Made by a program: the position numbers and the translations under genes | Shown: positions 1 to 6,569 of the stretch, one piece after another | Numbering within the stretch: the stretch's first letter is position 1 | Layout: each line of letters starts with the position of its first letter | Assembly: GCA_002898955.1 (NCBI GenBank) | Contig: BEIP01000073.1 | Location: 1-6,898, forward strand | Direction: 5' to 3' | DNA: 6,898 nt | Source of the DNA: a bacterium HR39 | GTDB taxonomy: Bacteria; Pseudomonadota; Alphaproteobacteria; Geminicoccales; Geminicoccaceae | Notes under the pieces: model-generated | Seen by the model: the letters and a program-made list of their open reading frames with translations, nothing else | Database searches by the model: none | Told to the model about the DNA's origin: nothing

Positions 1-59
1 GGGCGGCCCCTCGTCACGCATACGACGCGCCCGTTCACGACGATGGCGTAGTCCTTCAT
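1..59 (-). CDS. 5' end of an unknown gene, possibly ubiquitin-like (partial)
   Basis: Only the first 19 codons lie in the window; the gene runs off the left edge. The start is ATG at 59-57, preceded by GGAG (72-69) with a 9-nt spacer, which supports a real start. The peptide reads MKDYAIVVNGRVVCVTRGR. A short beta strand followed by NGR and a second strand is how many bacterial ubiquitin-like beta-grasp proteins (multiubiquitin/DUF2604 type) begin, and IVVNGR is reminiscent of them. That assignment is from memory and rests on very few residues. No diglycine end, E1, E2 or JAB partner can be seen because the downstream side is missing. The gene lies in the same direction as the 214-579 gene but is separated from it by a 154-bp gap with a strong hairpin, so it may have its own promoter. 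Confidence 0.5.
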   Translation of the reverse strand, partial: MKDYAIVVNGRVVCVTRGR

Positions 60-87
60 CGGCTTTTTCTCCGCTGTTCTCGCCCGG

Positions 88-118
88 CATATGGGGAGAG
101 GGCGCGGAAAACTGTCCA
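88..118 (-). promoter_or_regulatory. Candidate promoter for the 1-59 gene
   Basis: On the minus strand TGGACA (118-113) matches the -35 consensus at 5 of 6 bases. CATATG (93-88) is a weak -10 (3 of 6) after a rather long 19-nt spacer. Transcription would start near 81, leaving a short leader that contains the GGAG at 72-69. The -35 overlaps a direct repeat, CTGTCC at 112-117 and 122-127. This is a pattern match only. Confidence 0.3.
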
Positions 119-161
119 GACCTGTCCCATACAATGCGTGGCGTCGCGACGCGCCCCGAAA

Positions 162-194
162 CGCCACGCCCCACCGCGGGGGCGGGGCGTGGCG
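162..194 (-). terminator. Strong GC hairpin, possible terminator or attenuator
   Basis: CGCCACGCCCC (162-172) and GGGGCGTGGCG (184-194) form a perfect 11-bp inverted repeat around an 11-nt loop. Read on the minus strand, it begins 19 bp after the stop codon of the 214-579 gene and is followed by only three T residues (161-159). Position fits a terminator for that gene, but the T tract is too short for a confident intrinsic terminator. It could instead act as an attenuator or an mRNA-stabilising hairpin before the 1-59 gene. Confidence 0.45.
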
Positions 195-213
195 GCGGCA
201 TTGGCCCGGCGCT

Positions 214-579
214 TCAGCAGGTCGGCACGCTCACCGCCGGCGCCGGCCAGAAGGTCACGTGCGCCATGTTCAACTCGTTCTCCGCCGCCTCCGCCGCGAG
301 CGCGTCGGCCCGCTCGCGCAGCTCGCTGACGCCCGTCTTCCGCCGCCACTCGCGGAGCATCTCGAAGCGCCTGCTGGCGCTGAGAGGCCGGTCGATGCGG
401 AGACTGAGCACGATGCTCACCTCTCCGATCCTCCAGCTCTCGTAGACGCCGCGCTCATCCGCCCAGCGGGCCTCGGGCCGGCCCCGGTGGAGGGCGTAGG
501 CGCGGGTGCGCAGCGTCTCGGCGATCTCGTTCTTCGCCATACACACGGCGCGGATCGTGAGGTGGATGTGCTGGCGCAT
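214..579 (-). CDS. Hypothetical protein, 121 aa
   Basis: I do not recognise this family. I chose the ATG at 579-577 (protein begins MRQHIHLTIR) because AGGAG (592-588) lies 8 nt upstream; a longer reading from 630 has no comparable site and would swallow the inverted repeat at 593-622. The protein appears soluble, with no signal peptide or membrane helix. Its first half mixes predicted strands with basic stretches. A central stretch (WRIGEVSIVLSLRIDRP) looks like two strands and a turn. The C-terminal half, rich in Arg, Glu and Ala (RFEMLREWRRKTGVSELRER and onward), should be helical, before a short hydrophobic end (NMAHVTFWPAP). The next gene in the same direction (1-59) is separated by a hairpin. 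The strong ribosome-binding site and an amphipathic helical pattern favour a real gene. Function is unknown. Confidence 0.7.
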   Translation of the reverse strand: MRQHIHLTIRAVCMAKNEIAETLRTRAYALHRGRPEARWADERGVYESWRIGEVSIVLSLRIDRPLSASRRFEMLREWRRKTGVSELRERADALAAEAAENELNMAHVTFWPAPAVSVPTC

Positions 580-592
580 GGTCCGAACTCCT

Positions 593-622
593 CGCTGCGT
601 TCGCCTGTGACTGTACGCAGCG
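593..622. promoter_or_regulatory. Inverted repeat next to the ribosome-binding site of the 214-579 gene
   Basis: CGCTGCGT (593-600) and ACGCAGCG (615-622) are a perfect 8-bp inverted repeat separated by 14 bp. The inner edge touches the AGGAG Shine-Dalgarno sequence at 592-588 on the minus strand. It could be a dimeric repressor operator (arm centres about two helical turns apart) or a leader hairpin that affects ribosome access. Confidence 0.4.
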
Positions 623-660
623 CGTGGCAAGTTTCGATACCTCTGCGGGCGGGTTCTGCG

Positions 661-775
661 AGAAAAGCATAAAATGCCTGCAAGCCTTCGCGCCGCTTCA
701 TGCGGGTGGCTACTGGCCTGTCACCGGTAAATGTATTAGGCTAGATTAGGTACTTACACGTCGCAGGCAAATAAC
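661..775. promoter_or_regulatory. AT-rich divergent control region
   Basis: The 580-851 gap separates divergently read genes and holds no convincing gene. Two patches stand out from the GC-rich background: 661-676 (minus strand contains TATGCT at 671-666, a 4-of-6 match to a -10) and 728-775. The second patch contains the direct repeat ATTAGG at 735-740 and 745-750, spaced exactly 10 bp, plus TATTAG (734-739) and TAGATT (742-747) as weak -10-like words on the plus strand. I found no good -35 partner for any of them. Promoters for both the minus-strand gene at 579 and the operon starting at 852 probably lie here, but I cannot fix their positions. Confidence 0.35.
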
Positions 776-851
776 GGGCGGGCGAGGCGCGGGATTTCGC
801 TAGCGCCAGTGCGCGGCGGTTTAACGCAGTTGCACAAGCTAGGGCTGTGGA

Positions 852-1469
852 ATGGAAGTGCACCCGGCGGCGGCGTTGCGCCGCGCGGCATCGGCCGTGC
901 GCGACGCTGCCTTCTGCGGCGTGGTGGTGACGCTCGGGCCGGACGGCCGGTTGAACGTCTCGCTGCCGCCACGCGCCTCGCGCCACGCGGCCATCGCGGC
1001 GGCGCGCGTCATGGAAATGAGCGAGGAGGTGCTGGCCACGGCCGCGAGCGTGAACGGCCCCTCGCCGACCGCGGTGTTCCTCCGCGACTTCGCCGCCGCC
1101 GTGCGCCGCGGCGACCAGCCTTACCGCCTCGCAGCGACGCTGGCGGCCGAGCTGGCCGTGCATGGCCTTCTGCCGGCCGTGCAGCCGGCCGGCGGCCCCG
1201 CCGCGCTGGTGCGCGTGGCCGAGACGGCCGTGCCGGAGCCGGCGGTGCTGCTGGAGTTGTGGGCGGCCCACGCGGCGGCGTCGGCAGCGCTTGTGCTCGC
1301 CGGCCGGTGTCCGCTCTGCGCGGCACGGCTGGCCGCCGCCGCCACCGAACGGCGGCGCGGGGCGGCAGCGGCCCATGTTGAATGCTTGGCCGAGGCCGAC
1401 CTGCGCCGTGTCGCGCGGCTTGAGCGCGTGCACCTCGGCCTTCGGCGCCTGATGGAGGGGCGCGCGTGA
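852..1469 (+). CDS. orfA: hypothetical Ala-rich protein with possible zinc site, 205 aa
   Basis: First gene of the five-gene operon; not a family I can name. An in-frame TAG at 840-842 bounds the reading frame, so ATG 852 is the first possible ATG; AGGG (841-844) lies 7 nt upstream. The protein seems cytoplasmic and largely helical, very rich in Ala, Arg and Leu. Residues 21-38 look like a small strand-turn-strand unit (FCGVVVTLGPDGRLNVSL). Near the C-terminus, CPLC (Cys153, Cys156) is followed by HVEC (His175, Cys178), a spacing that could bind one zinc ion. The final helix (179-205) is charged. It overlaps orfB through GTGA, indicating translational coupling. The high GC content makes long open frames cheap, but the frame is supported by the overlap with a gene carrying a strong Shine-Dalgarno sequence. 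Confidence 0.7.
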   Translation: MEVHPAAALRRAASAVRDAAFCGVVVTLGPDGRLNVSLPPRASRHAAIAAARVMEMSEEVLATAASVNGPSPTAVFLRDFAAAVRRGDQPYRLAATLAAELAVHGLLPAVQPAGGPAALVRVAETAVPEPAVLLELWAAHAAASAALVLAGRCPLCAARLAAAATERRRGAAAAHVECLAEADLRRVARLERVHLGLRRLMEGRA

Positions 1470-1801
1470 GGGCGAAGACGGTTGCGCTGCCGCCGGCCCT
1501 TGCGGGCCGCGCCCCGGCGCTGCTGCTCCGCGGCCGCATCGTGCGGCTGCTGGACGTGAGCGGCTACGACGCCGTGGTCCTGGACTGCGCGGCCGTGCAA
1601 GCAGCCGGCCACGACTACCTGCACGAGCCGTTGTAGTGGCTGGCGCCGCACATCGCCGCCCGGCTGGGCGCCGTGCGGCTGCGGGCCGTGCCGCCCGCGA
1701 TGATGGACGCCCTCCCCTTCCTCGATGCCGGCGAGCCTGCGCCCGAGGGAATGGTGGCGCCCGGCTGGCTCTTCGGGGTTTTCGGAGTCGACGAGGCGTG
1801 A
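1466..1801 (+). pseudogene. orfB: small protein interrupted by an in-frame amber codon, possibly STAS-like
   Basis: The start is GTG at 1466, overlapping the orfA stop, with GGAGGGG (1454-1460) 5 nt upstream. The frame meets TAG at 1634-1636 (codon 57) and then stays open for 54 more codons to TGA at 1799-1801, which overlaps the ATG of orfC (TGATG). That perfect junction shows the two halves were one gene of 111 codons. A single C-to-T change (CAG to TAG) would explain the stop. The core (YDAVVLDCAAVQAAGHDYLHE, residues 34 onward) is a hydrophobic strand followed by a helix, and a second strand follows the stop (LGAVRLRAVPPAMMDAL). This is the layout of STAS-like folds (for example DUF4325), but I offer that only weakly. 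Possible restart codons are ATG ATG at residues 79-80. Sequencing error and amber suppression are alternatives. Confidence 0.6.
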
Positions 1802-2425
1802 TGCGCAGGATGATCGATGCCGCGCGGCGGCACCGCCTGCTGGTGCTGTACGCCCTGCTCAACGTGGCCGGCACGGCCGGCGTCGTAGCCGCGTGGGCGC
1901 GCGGCTGGGTGGGCTACATCGCCGAGGCCGACAGCACCGGCCTCGTCCACCTCATCGCCCGCGTGTTCGTGGGCGGCGCCGTTTGGCTGGGCGTCCGCCT
2001 CGCCGAAGTGGACTGGTGGTGCGCGCACGGAGTCATCACGAGGCGGCAGGGACGGAGGCGGCAGGGACAGGGACTGGTGGTGCGCGCACGGAGTCATCCC
2101 TTCGGGCGGGGCGCTGGTGCAGATGGCCGCCCGCAACCGGCATGTGCTCTGGGTGCACGGAGCGCTCGTGCTGCTGGGTCTCGTCGGCACCGTGGTCGGC
2201 TTCGTCATCGCCCTTTCGGGCGTGGACCCGGAGCGCGCGGCCGACGTGAGCGCCGTCGGGCCGATGATCGCGCGGCTCACCGACGGCTTGGCGGTCGCCC
2301 TCCACACGACCCTGGTCGGCGCCATCGCGCACCTGTGGCTGGGCGCGGGCCTGCGCCTGCTCGATGCCGGCACCGCCGAACTCTACGCCCGCGCGCTGGA
2401 GGAGGTGCGCGATGCCGGATCGTGA
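1801..2425 (+). pseudogene. orfC: MotA/TolQ/ExbB-type channel protein, frameshifted by a 61-bp repeat insertion
   Basis: ATG 1801 overlaps the orfB stop. The frame is correct to about 2037, then shifts; removing one 61-bp unit (2010-2070) joins it exactly to the frame ending at TGA 2423-2425, giving a 187-aa protein. In the restored protein there are hydrophobic segments at about 13-31, 49-66, 98-118 and 141-166. Segment 3 carries LLGLVGTVVGF, matching the G-L-x-G-T-V-x-G motif of ExbB/TolQ/MotA. Segment 4 carries LAVALHTTLVGA, matching the A-L-x-T-T-x-x-G motif, whose threonines line the ion path in this family. Such proteins form the multimeric stator around an ExbD/TolR/MotB-type partner, here probably orfD. 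As written, the shifted frame runs on to 2508, giving a 235-aa product lacking segments 3 and 4. GTG 2117 could start the second half alone, but its ribosome-binding site is poor. Confidence 0.75.
2010..2098 (+). repeat. 28-bp direct repeat with a 33-bp insert (61-bp period) inside orfC
   Basis: The same 28 bases occur at 2010-2037 and 2071-2098, beginning GGACTGGTGGTGCGCGCACG. Between them lie 33 bp (2038-2070) holding two copies of GAGGCGGCAGGGAC (2040-2053 and 2055-2068, 15-bp period). The 61-bp period is not a multiple of three and causes the frameshift. Recombination or replication slippage between the 28-bp copies would delete 61 bp and restore the gene precisely. Confidence 0.92.
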
Positions 2426-3020
2426 CGACTTCGGCGGTGGTACGGACACCGTCTTCCGCGACGTCATCCTCCTCGCCCTCGCCGGTTTCGTGGCCCTGGT
2501 CGTGCTGATGCTGCCGCACCTGAACCCGCCCGGCGCGAGGGCCACGGCGGACGCCGAGCCGCCCGGCAACGTGGTGGTCGAGGTGAAGTGGCCCGAAGCC
2601 ATCGATGCAGACGTCGACCTCTGGGTCCAGGCGCCGGGCGACATGCCGGTCGGCTATTCCAACAAGGGCGGGCTCGTGTTCAACCTGCTGCGCGACGACC
2701 TGGGCCATCGGGCCGACGTCACCGGCATCAACTACGAGGTGGCCTATTCCCGCGGCATCGTGCCGGGCGAGTACACCGTCAATCTGCACATGTTCCGCAA
2801 CGCGGCCGGCATCTGGCCGGTGCCGGCCACGGTGGTGGTGAGCGTCAAGCGGTCGCCCGACGAGCCCACCCGGCAGGTGCTCGCATCGCGCGTGAAGCTG
2901 CTGCGCGAGGGCGAGGAGCTCACCGTCTTCCGCTTCCGCCTCGACGGAGAGGGCCGGCTCGTGCCGGGCAGCGTGACCGATCTGCCGAAGCCCCTCCGCC
3001 CGCTGGAGAGACGCCCGTGA
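2412..3020 (+). CDS. orfD: TolR/ExbD-like anchor with a DUF2135-like domain, 202 aa
   Basis: ATG 2412 overlaps the end of orfC by 14 bp and has an excellent Shine-Dalgarno sequence, GGAGGAGG (2398-2405), 6 nt upstream. A short cytoplasmic N-terminus leads into one membrane helix (about 17-35). Just before and inside it the sequence reads VFRDVILLALAGFVALVVLM; FRDV aligns with the F-I-D-V of ExbD, so Asp17 is a candidate for the ion-carrying aspartate. The rest should lie in the periplasm. Residues 54-130 (VVVEVKWPEAIDADVDLWVQ, then GYSNKGG and GEYTVNLHMF) resemble the DUF2135 domain seen at the end of YfaP-type proteins, with its DVDL-W-V strand and G-x-Y-x-V strand. No OmpA-like peptidoglycan-binding domain is present, unlike MotB or ZorB. 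It is the expected partner of orfC. The ExbD-like reading is fairly firm; the DUF2135 assignment is from motif memory. Confidence 0.82.
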   Translation: MPDRDDFGGGTDTVFRDVILLALAGFVALVVLMLPHLNPPGARATADAEPPGNVVVEVKWPEAIDADVDLWVQAPGDMPVGYSNKGGLVFNLLRDDLGHRADVTGINYEVAYSRGIVPGEYTVNLHMFRNAAGIWPVPATVVVSVKRSPDEPTRQVLASRVKLLREGEELTVFRFRLDGEGRLVPGSVTDLPKPLRPLERRP

Positions 3021-3529
3021 GTCCGCTCGTCGTCGTCTACGGGGCCGGCGCGACGCTGGTGCTGCTGCTGGCCCTCCTCGCCGTCCTCGGACCGCGCCCG
3101 CTGTGGTGGCGCTGGGGGGCGGTCACGCTCGCCGCCGCCTTCGTGGGTCTCGGGCTGTTCGCCTTCGGCGAGCTCGCCGGCCGGCCCAAGCCGGTGGCGC
3201 TGGCCTGGTTCGAGGGCAGGACCCGGGAGGCGACGGTGCTCGCCCACCTCGTGCGCGAGGGCGAGGGCATCTATCTCTGGCTGCAGCTCGGCGGGGTGCC
3301 CGAGCCGCGCGCCTACGTGCTGCCGTGGGACCGCAGGACCGCCGAGGAGCTGCTGCGCGCGGCGCGCGAGGCCGAAGAGCGGCGAAGCGGCCTCGCCGTG
3401 CGGCTGCCCTTCGAGCCCTCGCTGGAGGACCGCGAGCCGCGCTTCTATCCGCTGCCACAGCCGGCCCTGCCGCCCAAGGAGATGCTGGATCCGCCCGCGT
3501 GGTTCCGCCGTCCGGGAGCGGACGCCTGA
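3017..3529 (+). CDS. orfE: two-helix membrane protein of unknown function, 170 aa
   Basis: GTG 3017 overlaps the orfD stop (GTGA), with GGAGAG (3005-3010) 6 nt upstream, so it is translationally coupled to orfD. Two hydrophobic helices at about 4-24 and 30-52, joined by a short PRPLWWRW turn, put both ends on the same side of the membrane, most simply the cytoplasm. The soluble part begins GRPKPVALAWFEGR and contains the strand-like IYLWLQLGG and PRAYVLPWDRRTAEELLRAA, then a charged helix (AREAEERRS) and a proline-rich end (FYPLPQPALPPKEMLDPP). I do not know a named family for it. As the last gene of the operon it may assemble with the orfC/orfD complex. Its stop is only 3 bp from the cobS stop on the other strand, with no terminator visible between them. 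Confidence 0.8.
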   Translation: MSPLVVVYGAGATLVLLLALLAVLGPRPLWWRWGAVTLAAAFVGLGLFAFGELAGRPKPVALAWFEGRTREATVLAHLVREGEGIYLWLQLGGVPEPRAYVLPWDRRTAEELLRAAREAEERRSGLAVRLPFEPSLEDREPRFYPLPQPALPPKEMLDPPAWFRRPGADA

Positions 3530-3532
3530 TGT

Positions 3533-4273
3533 TCAGCGCGCGAGGGCCAGCAGCAGGAAGGCGGTCTCCGCTGTCTGCTGCACGGCGCCGAGGGTGTCGC
3601 CCGTGCAGCCGCCGAAGCGGCGCCCGAGGCGGTGGGCGGTGAGCGCGGCCGCCACCGCCGCTCCGGCGAGGGCGAGGAGGGCGGAGGAGAGGGGCAGCAG
3701 CACCAGCGCCAGCACTACGGCCACCGCGAGGGCGGTCAGCACCCGCTCGCGTTCGGGACGCCCGGCGCCCGCCGCCAGTCCCTCGGCCCGCGCGCTGGGC
3801 TGCAGCAGCATCACCACCGGCATCGCCGCCCGCGAGGCGGCCGCGGCCGCCACCAGCGCCGCGGCGAGCGCCGCGGGGGAGGGTGCGGCGGCGAGCGCGG
3901 AGGTGCGCAGGATCAGCGACAGCGACAGGGCGGCGGCGCCCCACGAGCCGATGCGCGAATCCCGCATCACCCGCAGCGCCCGCTCACGGTCCTCGCCCAC
4001 GCCCAAGGCGTCCGCCGTGTCGGCGAGGCCGTCCTCGTGCAGCGCACCGGTGACCGCCACGGTGACGGCGACGGCGAGGGCAGCGGCGGGAAGCTGCGGG
4101 ACGCCGAGCACGGCGGCGAGCAGGGCCGCGAGCGCGCCGGCGAGCCCCACGAGCGCGCCCACCGCCGGGAACAGGTGGACGGAACCCGCGAGGTCCGCGA
4201 GCCGCACGGGCCCGGCCGGGCGCACCGGCAGGCGGGTGAGGAAGATCAGCGCGATGCGCAGATCGTGCAGCAC
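3533..4273 (-). CDS. cobS: Adenosylcobinamide-GDP ribazoletransferase (cobalamin synthase)
   Basis: CobS is an integral membrane enzyme that joins adenosylcobinamide-GDP with alpha-ribazole (or its phosphate) late in cobalamin assembly. The 246-aa length fits the family. Recognised motifs: FLTRLPV near the N-terminus, GALHEDGLADTADA (76-89, the acidic metal-binding signature), RDSRIGSWG (104-112) and GGCTGDTLGA (221-230) near the end. Several long Ala/Leu/Val-rich helices (for example 40-78, 113-160, 178-212) are membrane segments. The start I use is GTG 4273-4271; GGGA just upstream is only a weak ribosome-binding site, so the start is less certain than the rest. No other cob gene lies in the window. 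It lies downstream of rpoD in the same direction, 253 bp away, and faces the orfA-E operon end to end. Confidence 0.95.
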   Translation of the reverse strand: MLHDLRIALIFLTRLPVRPAGPVRLADLAGSVHLFPAVGALVGLAGALAALLAAVLGVPQLPAAALAVAVTVAVTGALHEDGLADTADALGVGEDRERALRVMRDSRIGSWGAAALSLSLILRTSALAAAPSPAALAAALVAAAAASRAAMPVVMLLQPSARAEGLAAGAGRPERERVLTALAVAVVLALVLLPLSSALLALAGAAVAAALTAHRLGRRFGGCTGDTLGAVQQTAETAFLLLALAR

Positions 4274-4526
4274 CGATCCCGCGGTCCCGTGGAGCCGCCG
4301 CGATGGTGGCGGGAAGGGACCGGTGCGGCAAGCCGGCGGCGGAAAGAGCCACGCGAGCGGCCTCGCGAGGGCAGGCGAATCGCATGCGCGCGATGCGGCC
4401 CGCCGGGCCGGGGCGGTACCCCGGGCGGCCGCCGGCCTTTTCCGGTTCCGCGAAGGCGTGACGCCCCCCAGAGGGCGGGGCGCCGGCAGGCGGAGATCGT
4501 GAAGGGGCGAGGCCGACCCGCGGGCT
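4274..4526. other. Intergenic gap between rpoD and cobS
   Basis: This very GC-rich 253-bp gap shows no convincing gene or tRNA. It contains an imperfectly placed hairpin, CGCCCC (4462-4467) with GGGGCG (4477-4482), which could end rpoD transcription but lacks a T tract on the minus strand. CCGGTG and CCGG around 4320-4337 give another small stem; see the rejected riboswitch reading. Confidence 0.4.
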
Positions 4527-6452
<1,926 letters not shown>

Positions 6453-6461
6453 GGGCGAAGA

Positions 6462-6467
6462 CCTCCC
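6462..6467 (-). promoter_or_regulatory. Ribosome-binding site of rpoD
   Basis: GGGAGG on the minus strand lies 9 nt before ATG 6452 and fixes the rpoD start, excluding longer starts. The rest of the 117-bp dnaG-rpoD gap (6453-6569) is GC-rich, with no clear promoter or terminator, so rpoD may be co-transcribed with dnaG. Confidence 0.7.
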
Positions 6468-6569
6468 GGTTGACGCTCGATCCCGGCGAAGCGGCGGGGG
6501 CAGTCCGGGAAGCGGCCGGCAGCCGCGGGCCGATCCGACCCCTCCCGTCCTGCGACCGATGGAATCCCG

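Noticed and set aside
818..835. A sigma-54 (-24/-12) promoter before orfA, using TTGCAC at 830-835
   Set aside because: The nearest GG is 12 bp from the GC instead of the required 10.
741..1874. A 377-codon minus-strand frame opposite orfA and orfB
   Set aside because: The product is low-complexity Arg/Ala/Pro/Gly with no motif; the plus-strand frames have ribosome-binding sites and coupled overlaps.
2038..2070. A small transposon or target-site footprint in orfC
   Set aside because: A 28-bp duplication is longer than usual target-site duplications and the 33-bp insert has no terminal inverted repeats.
852..3529. Zorya defence system
   Set aside because: orfC and orfD share only the general ExbB/ExbD-type motor core; there is no OmpA-like domain and no helicase or nuclease gene beside them.
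3123..3944. A 273-codon minus-strand frame covering parts of cobS and orfE
   Set aside because: It is out of frame with cobS and gives an Arg/Ala/Gly/Pro-rich product typical of shadow frames.
4295..4360. A cobalamin-riboswitch-like stretch (GGGAAGGGACCGGTG, then CCGG and GCCAC) near cobS
   Set aside because: It is on the plus strand, pointing away from cobS and towards the 3' end of rpoD, and it lacks the conserved CCCCGCAACTG core.
4274..4526. A tRNA gene in the gap after rpoD
   Set aside because: I found no TTCGA/TTCAA T-arm, anticodon arm or acceptor stem on either strand.
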